DNA from: Silurus meridionalis
Taxonomy: Eukaryota; Chordata; Actinopteri; Siluriformes; Siluridae
NCBI RefSeq assembly: GCF_014805685.1
Contig: NC_060892.1
Span: forward strand, 14,275,490 to 14,339,489
DNA length: 64,000 bases
Reading direction: 5' to 3'
Shown here: piece after piece, positions 1-64,000 of the stretch
Layout of the letters: every line of letters starts with the position of its first letter
How positions within the stretch are numbered: position 1 is the stretch's first letter
Notes under the pieces: generated by a model
Database searches by the model: none
Told to the model about the DNA's origin: nothing
What the model saw: only the letters and a program-made list of their open reading frames with translations
Program-made: the position numbers and the translations under genes

Positions 1-135
1 ATATAGGATCATTAACTAACACTAAATAAATCTTTCCTTTCCTCACTGCGAAAGAGCTCACAGAATTGCGTGGCAAAATTTGCGCAAAGAAAAAATAAAA
101 ACATAAAAATAACAATTATGGTAAGAATTATACTA

Positions 136-38496
<38,361 letters not shown>

Positions 38497-38562
38497 CAGA
38501 GTACCAGTACAACTCTCTGTTCTCCTTAACACCTAGAAGAGTGTCCAATCTTTAGTTTGTTA

Positions 38563-38646
<84 letters not shown>

Positions 38647-38657
38647 GTACAGTAATA

Positions 38658-38730
<73 letters not shown>

Positions 38731-38779
38731 ATATTATTCACATTTTAATATTTATTGTGTGTGTGTGTGTGTGTGTGTA
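38563..38779. repeat. compound CA/TA/GT microsatellite upstream of eml6
   Basis: Successive CA (38563-38589), TA (to 38601), CA (to 38642), TA (about 38661-38727) and GT (38757-38779) blocks. The outer CA and GT arms are inverse complements around a TA core. It lies about 30 nt upstream of the putative acceptor at 38533-38534. Confidence 0.95.
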
Positions 38780-39119
38780 CCTGGAATATAAAATGTAGGG
38801 GGCGTGTAGCCTACAGAGGAGCGGCGTCTTAGAGATATTTGGTTTCAGAAATCACAGCAGGATAATAGCGAGCACTTTCATTGAGTATAAACGGACTGAC
38901 ATGAAAGATAAAGAATAAAATCAGAACCAGTAGAAATCTTGTAGTGCTGATGTGAACATGAGGAGGAGAAACGTCTCGGTTAGGCGTGGGATTAAACGTC
39001 AGGTTTAATCTAGAACTCAGCAAGAAGTGTACAGCCTAGAGGTTCAGATCAAACGTGATCAGACAGTTAGATTAAAATGATCCTTCTACAGATTCACATC
39101 AGATCTACAGCACGATTAA

Positions 39120-39690
39120 TGTCCAGCTTCCGGATCGCCGCTCCCCGACCAGATGCTCGGTTTTTTTTTCTTTCACCGTCCCGCATCGCCGCGCGCTTCC
39201 TCCCGAGCGGTCCAACAACAGCAGCAACAAACAGAAAACGTTTTTAGATGTCATTCACGTACCGGTGTGACACAAAAGCGACTCATTTTCTGTGTATAAT
39301 CCCTTCTTCTGAACGGAAACGCGACCTCAGCGCAGCGGCTAGTGACTGAACTCTGCCTTACGAACGAGCCCTCGCGTAGTCGTGTTCAGGAATACGGGCT
39401 CCAGTGTGGAGTTACCGAGCGCTCTCGGTTACTACGACGCCTCGCGGCCACGCGCCGCGTCACGACGGCACGTCGCGCCGCACCGCGTGCAGCATCGCGG
39501 ATGTTGAAGTCCTCAAGCGTCATCCGCGCTGTCGTGCAGGAGAGGCGCGCGCATGACGAAGGGACTACAAACCGCCTGCCGGCAGCGTCTTGCGCTGTCC
39601 GAGGTGCTGAAGGTGCGCGGGACAAGAGCACGGGCGTCGTTCGAGGCATCGGCAAACGGAGACTCCGGAACGGTGCAGCGTTTTTTATAT
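39120..39690 (-). promoter_or_regulatory. eml6: CpG-rich block, likely eml6 promoter and 5' UTR exon region
   Basis: The only clearly CpG-dense, GC-rich stretch in the window, with many CG dinucleotides from about 39185 to 39660 against an AT-rich background. It sits 0.7-1.2 kb upstream of the eml6 start codon, where a vertebrate CpG-island promoter is expected. Transcription would run leftward, probably with a non-coding first exon spliced to the acceptor at 38533-38534. No TATA box was recognised. Overlapping open frames on both strands here are a by-product of base composition. Confidence 0.5.
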
Positions 39691-40150
39691 AATTAAAAGA
39701 AAGAAACAATTTTGCGATGAAATGAGAAAAATCTCCAGGACATGACGTCATGACGAGACTGCAAGAGGAAAAGAGGGTGTTTCCGTAAAACTGGTGGAAA
39801 CCATTTTATTAACCCCTGTTTAACCTTCATGTGCAATTGAATTGACACGTGCATTAGGGGCATTTGGTGCATTGCATGCATTTGTTTTTTAGCCTATTTG
39901 CTTCTTCTTCTTGTTTTTTTTTCTTTAGCCAGTATTATATGTGTAAACATTAAAATTTGCAGTGTTTGCAAGTAAGCAAACTAATTCTATAGTAAACATT
40001 GTGTAAAATCAAATTAGTCATGTTCACTAGTAGTGGGCTATTGCTACCCTAACCGCAGTGTATAAATAATAGAATTAGCAATGTTTGCTAGTAAGTGGGC
40101 TAATGTTACCCTAACTGCTATATGTAAATAATTAAAATAACTGGGAAACA

Positions 40151-40172
40151 TACACACGAGCACACACACACG

Positions 40173-40250
<78 letters not shown>
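40151..40250. repeat. CA microsatellite
   Basis: About 100 bp CA tract, with CGAG interruptions at its left side, in the sptbn1-eml6 intergenic region. Confidence 0.95.
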
Positions 40251-40253
<3 letters not shown>

Positions 40254-41005
40254 GGTTCTTACAAACATCCCACTCATCTTTTTTTCCCCAACTGCTCATC
40301 ACACATGGACTTTACACTCGCTTGCCATCCCCAGCCAATTTGCCCACACACTGCAGAACCACCCATGCCTGTCATTACCAGCCTGGCCTATTACACCTGC
40401 CTTCCTCAAATATTTTGCTTTGAAATGTAGTAGAGTTAAAGTATGATGTATGCAAAAAGGAAATACTTTACCACAATGAATATCCTTGAAATTGATTTTT
40501 GCAATTAATTTATACTAGTAGTGTGAAAAGTAACCTAGGCTAGGAAGCTAGGAAGACAAAAAAATTGGTGATAGATGGTGATAGTCATACAGTACATGGA
40601 GTAGGTGTATCTTGTATATAAAAACTTGTGTATAAAATCAAGGGAGAAATACCTATAAGGGAAAATATTGTTTTTGGCATCACTTGTCAGATGCAGTTAT
40701 AAAGGCAAACTGGCTTTTACAAAAGAGGATCTAAACTTGAGGACAATTAAGTTATTTTGGTTCAATTTTACAATAAAAAATGATACATATTATTGAAAAT
40801 ATATGAACCCTAATACTATAAACATCATATTGTACATTTATTTGTCAAACATTTTATCCTATCATTAACTGCTATGTATTATTTTATGAAAAGGTATATA
40901 AACATATACATCTAGTTCTATTACCTGAATCTCAATTCTAGATTTTTGAATCATGTGGCAATTATAACACTGAAACGGAATGGTACAAAATATTCAGCAA
41001 CTGTG

Positions 41006-41007
<2 letters not shown>

Positions 41008-41052
<45 letters not shown>

Positions 41053-41068
41053 CGTGTGTGTGTGTGTT
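41008..41068. repeat. GT microsatellite
   Basis: GT tract with TTCG and TTT interruptions, in the intergenic region. Confidence 0.9.
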
Positions 41069-42369
41069 TGTGCCTTCTACAGGTGATATTCTTTAGAGTT
41101 ATGAAAAGGGCCTGTAGTGTCATGCTCCACCCTGTAATCCCAAACATATGGAGCTTCCAGATGGTGTTTTTCCCCTACCTGAGAAAAAAAACAGAAACTC
41201 ATCAACTCATTAATGTGTCAGATTTGATTTCTAGACATCACGCAACAATCAGGAACACACTCTGTGTAAAACTACGACATGCAGTTTCATCTTGGATAAA
41301 TCATCTTGGATAAATCAACATATTCTCTTTTTATATCTATAACACTGACTAAACAACTCACTGTTTTGAGAAAGAAAGTGTGTATATAATTCATTCCAGT
41401 TAGCTGGCTAGTTTATTGTTAGCCAAAGACAAACATGGGCAAAAGGCCTGGATGTTTATTTCTACTTTGAACACATGGAGGTCAAAATGGTGCCAAATAT
41501 CAGTGCTTTACTCCATTAATACTACCTATAACAAGTACATTCTGACTTATAAGATGGTGAGCGAATTTAAAACCAAAAAAGCGGACTGCAAGTTCTATAT
41601 TTATGCACTTGTTTTAAACCATTATTGATTTTATAGTAACAGGTCATTCACAGAGATTTACATGGCAGTCACTTGGTAAAAGGTAAAGCTTTAACATTTA
41701 ACTTTTATTTTTTTAAATTGGAAAGTTCTAAAGAAAGAAAATATTGTGAATTATTTCACCTTAGTAACTTAGTTCCTGTTGTCAGTTAAACTGAGCTGAA
41801 TAGTTAGTCACAAAATTAAAATCATTAACTGTAACTCTAAATGAAAACAAAGTATAATCTCAGTAAATACATTTCACAATGGGTTTTGTCACATCACTCC
41901 ATGTCAGAACTCTAGACTTATTATTTTGTGTTTTTGCCATTAAAGGTCCTCACTGTTTCCCAGAAAGTGTCCCCTCCATCTGTCGTTTGTGTTGTAAGTG
42001 CCACCTGTGTCTCATCCGTCTGCCTGTATTGAGGTTGCCCTCTTTTCTAGTTTTGTTTACTTTGTATTTAGTGCTTAGGCCAGTAACCCATGTACCTAAT
42101 AAATAATGTAGATTTACCCTTTTGGATTTTTACAAAATGTATTAAATAATTTTATCAGATCAATTCGATTTTTGCCTTTTTCCTGTATTTCATTTCACTA
42201 TTTAGATTTTATTCAATCCTTTTAACTTTTATCCAATATTAAATTTTTAAATGTCTTTTTCACAGCACCATAATGCCAAAATTCAGTCATTTCAAAAGCA
42301 ACACATCCAAACAAATCCCGATATTGAATGAGAGTAAAAAAAGCAAACATCAGGGATACAGGAGTCAGT

Positions 42370-43700
42370 AGAAGCCAGTAATGTTTAAAAGCATTTTAAT
42401 GACATCGCACATATTTAACAGAGAGGGGGGTAAAAGGTCTACAGGTGCAGTTTCATACAGTCGGACTACAATGAGGTTACTATACACCCTCACCAGCCCG
42501 GACGCTGCAAAAGGATTTCATTCCTATTACGCTATTTCTGATTGTGCAGTAGATGATTTTTTTTGTTTTAGTTTCTTCATTACATGACATACAGTGACAG
42601 AGAAATGCACACTATGTATCAAATAGCGGGATAATGTAGCAAAAAAAATCATTATAATGTGTAGTGCTATAGCCAACAAGCAAGCGACCATATTTTTGAG
42701 TAACTTTACAGTTTTTTAATCCAGTAAATACTCGAGCGCCACTTTCCACTTAACATCGATGCTATAGAGTGTTTATAATACAGCTAGTTTTTCAATACTC
42801 TGTACTAGAATTATTTGAAACATATATTATGATGCAACTCAACAGACGTGACCAAAAATAAGGAAGGAAAATGTAAAAATAAAAAATTAAAGGAGTATTT
42901 TTTTATATAGCATTATAACATTCTTACAGGTAAAAAAAAAACGAAAAGAAAATAACTTGGTTTTAATAAAGGACACATGACAAGCAAATGTTAATCAACC
43001 TTCATATTAGCACAGAGTTCTACGGCATTACAGCCTGGAATTGTTAAAAGGCAGGGATTGCCAACATGGCGACTACAGAAGTGAATTTAATTTTAGCGAA
43101 AGTTCCTTCATATGTAAATGTTAGATTCAGTTTCAGACATGAATCGCACAGTGGAATTGTTTTCGTCAAAAGAGTCACCGTCTTGCTCCCCGACAGCACA
43201 GAAAGAACGCAGCGCATCCCTTCGAGACAGCCTCACAAAATTGAGGAAAGCGGTTATTTATTTCTTTTTTAAATATCCAACCCATTCAAACGACACGGTT
43301 ATGTAAAAGAGTGATATCTATAATCAATAATTAAAATCATAGATTTAAAATCGAAAGACGATAGAAACAGAACAGAGTAAAAAAATTCATCTTGTCCTAG
43401 GATTTTCCAAACCTGACCCTTAACACACCCTAGCTAAAAATCTTTCCTTTTTTATTTTTGAGAATATTTTTTATTAATCATTGTTTTTTTCTATGTAACT
43501 TTGGAACCCGATCAAAGGGACTTCAGGCACAGAGTGTAGCATATTTGCTCTTCGGCTTGCATGCTGGAATATCACATGAGGTGAACAGAAAGAGAGAAAG
43601 AGAAAGAGAGAGAAAGAGAGAGAGGGAAAGAATAAGGAAGAGATAAAAAGACAACTTTAATGAAAGCGAGGAATGTCTCTGCTGCTAGGGGAACTGGCCT
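42370..43700 (-). other. sptbn1: probable sptbn1 3' UTR
   Basis: Lies directly after the stop codon with no coding signal. On the transcript strand AATAAA motifs occur at 43470-43475, 43451-43456 and 43257-43262, and an ATTAAA variant at 42392-42397. Which is used cannot be decided from sequence alone. A GA-rich simple repeat lies at 43590-43640. Mammalian SPTBN1 has a long 3' UTR, so an end near 42370 is plausible but inferred. Confidence 0.5.
43590..43640. repeat. GAAA/GA-rich simple repeat in sptbn1 3' UTR
   Basis: Imperfect AGAGAAAGAGAAAGAG repeat shortly downstream of the sptbn1 stop codon; a pyrimidine-rich tract in the transcript. Confidence 0.85.
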
Positions 43701-63823
<20,123 letters not shown>

Positions 63824-64000
63824 CTAAAAAAAGTTACATACTATTTTGTTATTTGTGATTTATTTTTTGTGAAATAAAACTTAAATGGAAAAATCTTTTG
63901 CACATAAAATATTCTAAAATATAAAAAAGCTACTTTTCTGTTTTTGTATCTGTTTTTCTAGTAAATCTTTATTTAAAATGTTACAAAATATTATATATTA

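Larger units (their letters stand above)
39691..42369. other. intergenic stretch between sptbn1 and eml6
   Basis: Apart from the two microsatellites at 40151 and 41008 I see no gene, RNA or recognisable transposon here. Composition is AT-rich. Open frames are short and without recognisable motifs. Confidence 0.6.

Noticed and set aside
39342..39751. Overlapping open frames on both strands in the CpG-rich block
   Set aside because: Arginine/alanine-rich translation with no known motif; explained by GC-rich composition with few stop codons, and placed where a promoter is expected.

Overview
The window is vertebrate, almost certainly teleost, genomic DNA. Coding exons with canonical splice sites are separated by AT-rich introns full of CA/TA microsatellites, Tc1-like transposons, L2-type and RTE-like LINE fragments and fish-type non-autonomous elements. 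An ostariophysan fish such as a catfish would fit the repeat content, but that is a weak inference.

Two protein-coding genes fill the window, both on the minus strand and head-to-tail. Positions 64000 to 43701 hold all but the first part of sptbn1 (beta-II spectrin). I resolve 29 coding exons giving 2095 residues, from the end of the second calponin-homology domain through the spectrin repeats and PH domain to the stop codon. Positions 38438 to 199 hold most of eml6 (echinoderm microtubule-associated protein-like 6). I resolve 38 coding exons giving 1828 residues, from the start codon through three HELP plus WD40 modules. The last part of the third propeller lies beyond the left edge. All exon phases join without a frameshift, so both genes look intact. 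As I recall it, SPTBN1 followed by EML6 in the same orientation is also the human arrangement on 2p16.

The interval 43700-38439 contains the sptbn1 3' UTR, a large CA microsatellite, a CpG-rich block (about 39120-39690) that is the likely eml6 promoter, and a compound CA/TA microsatellite just upstream of the eml6 start. The first eml6 intron (26765-38241) is the largest. It holds a broken RTE-like LINE (32141 to about 34880), a Tc1 remnant, a degenerate minisatellite-like region and SINE-like fragments. Other eml6 introns hold two L2-type LINE 3' ends (9270-10080 and 24000-25470) and several Tc1-like elements. Introns of sptbn1 hold a dead Tc1 element (48145-49289) and a TA-flanked non-autonomous element (55031-55833).

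The two proteins are not known to share a pathway. Beta-II spectrin cross-links actin under membranes and EML6 belongs to a microtubule-binding family, so both are cytoskeletal. I found no bacterial-type system, CRISPR array or convincing novel gene. The most notable sequence signals are UG-repeat tracts next to eight 3' splice sites, a 21-nt microexon in eml6, a GC-AG intron in sptbn1, a microsatellite in the position that encodes the tail of the mammalian short beta-II spectrin, and a palindromic Tc1 derivative.
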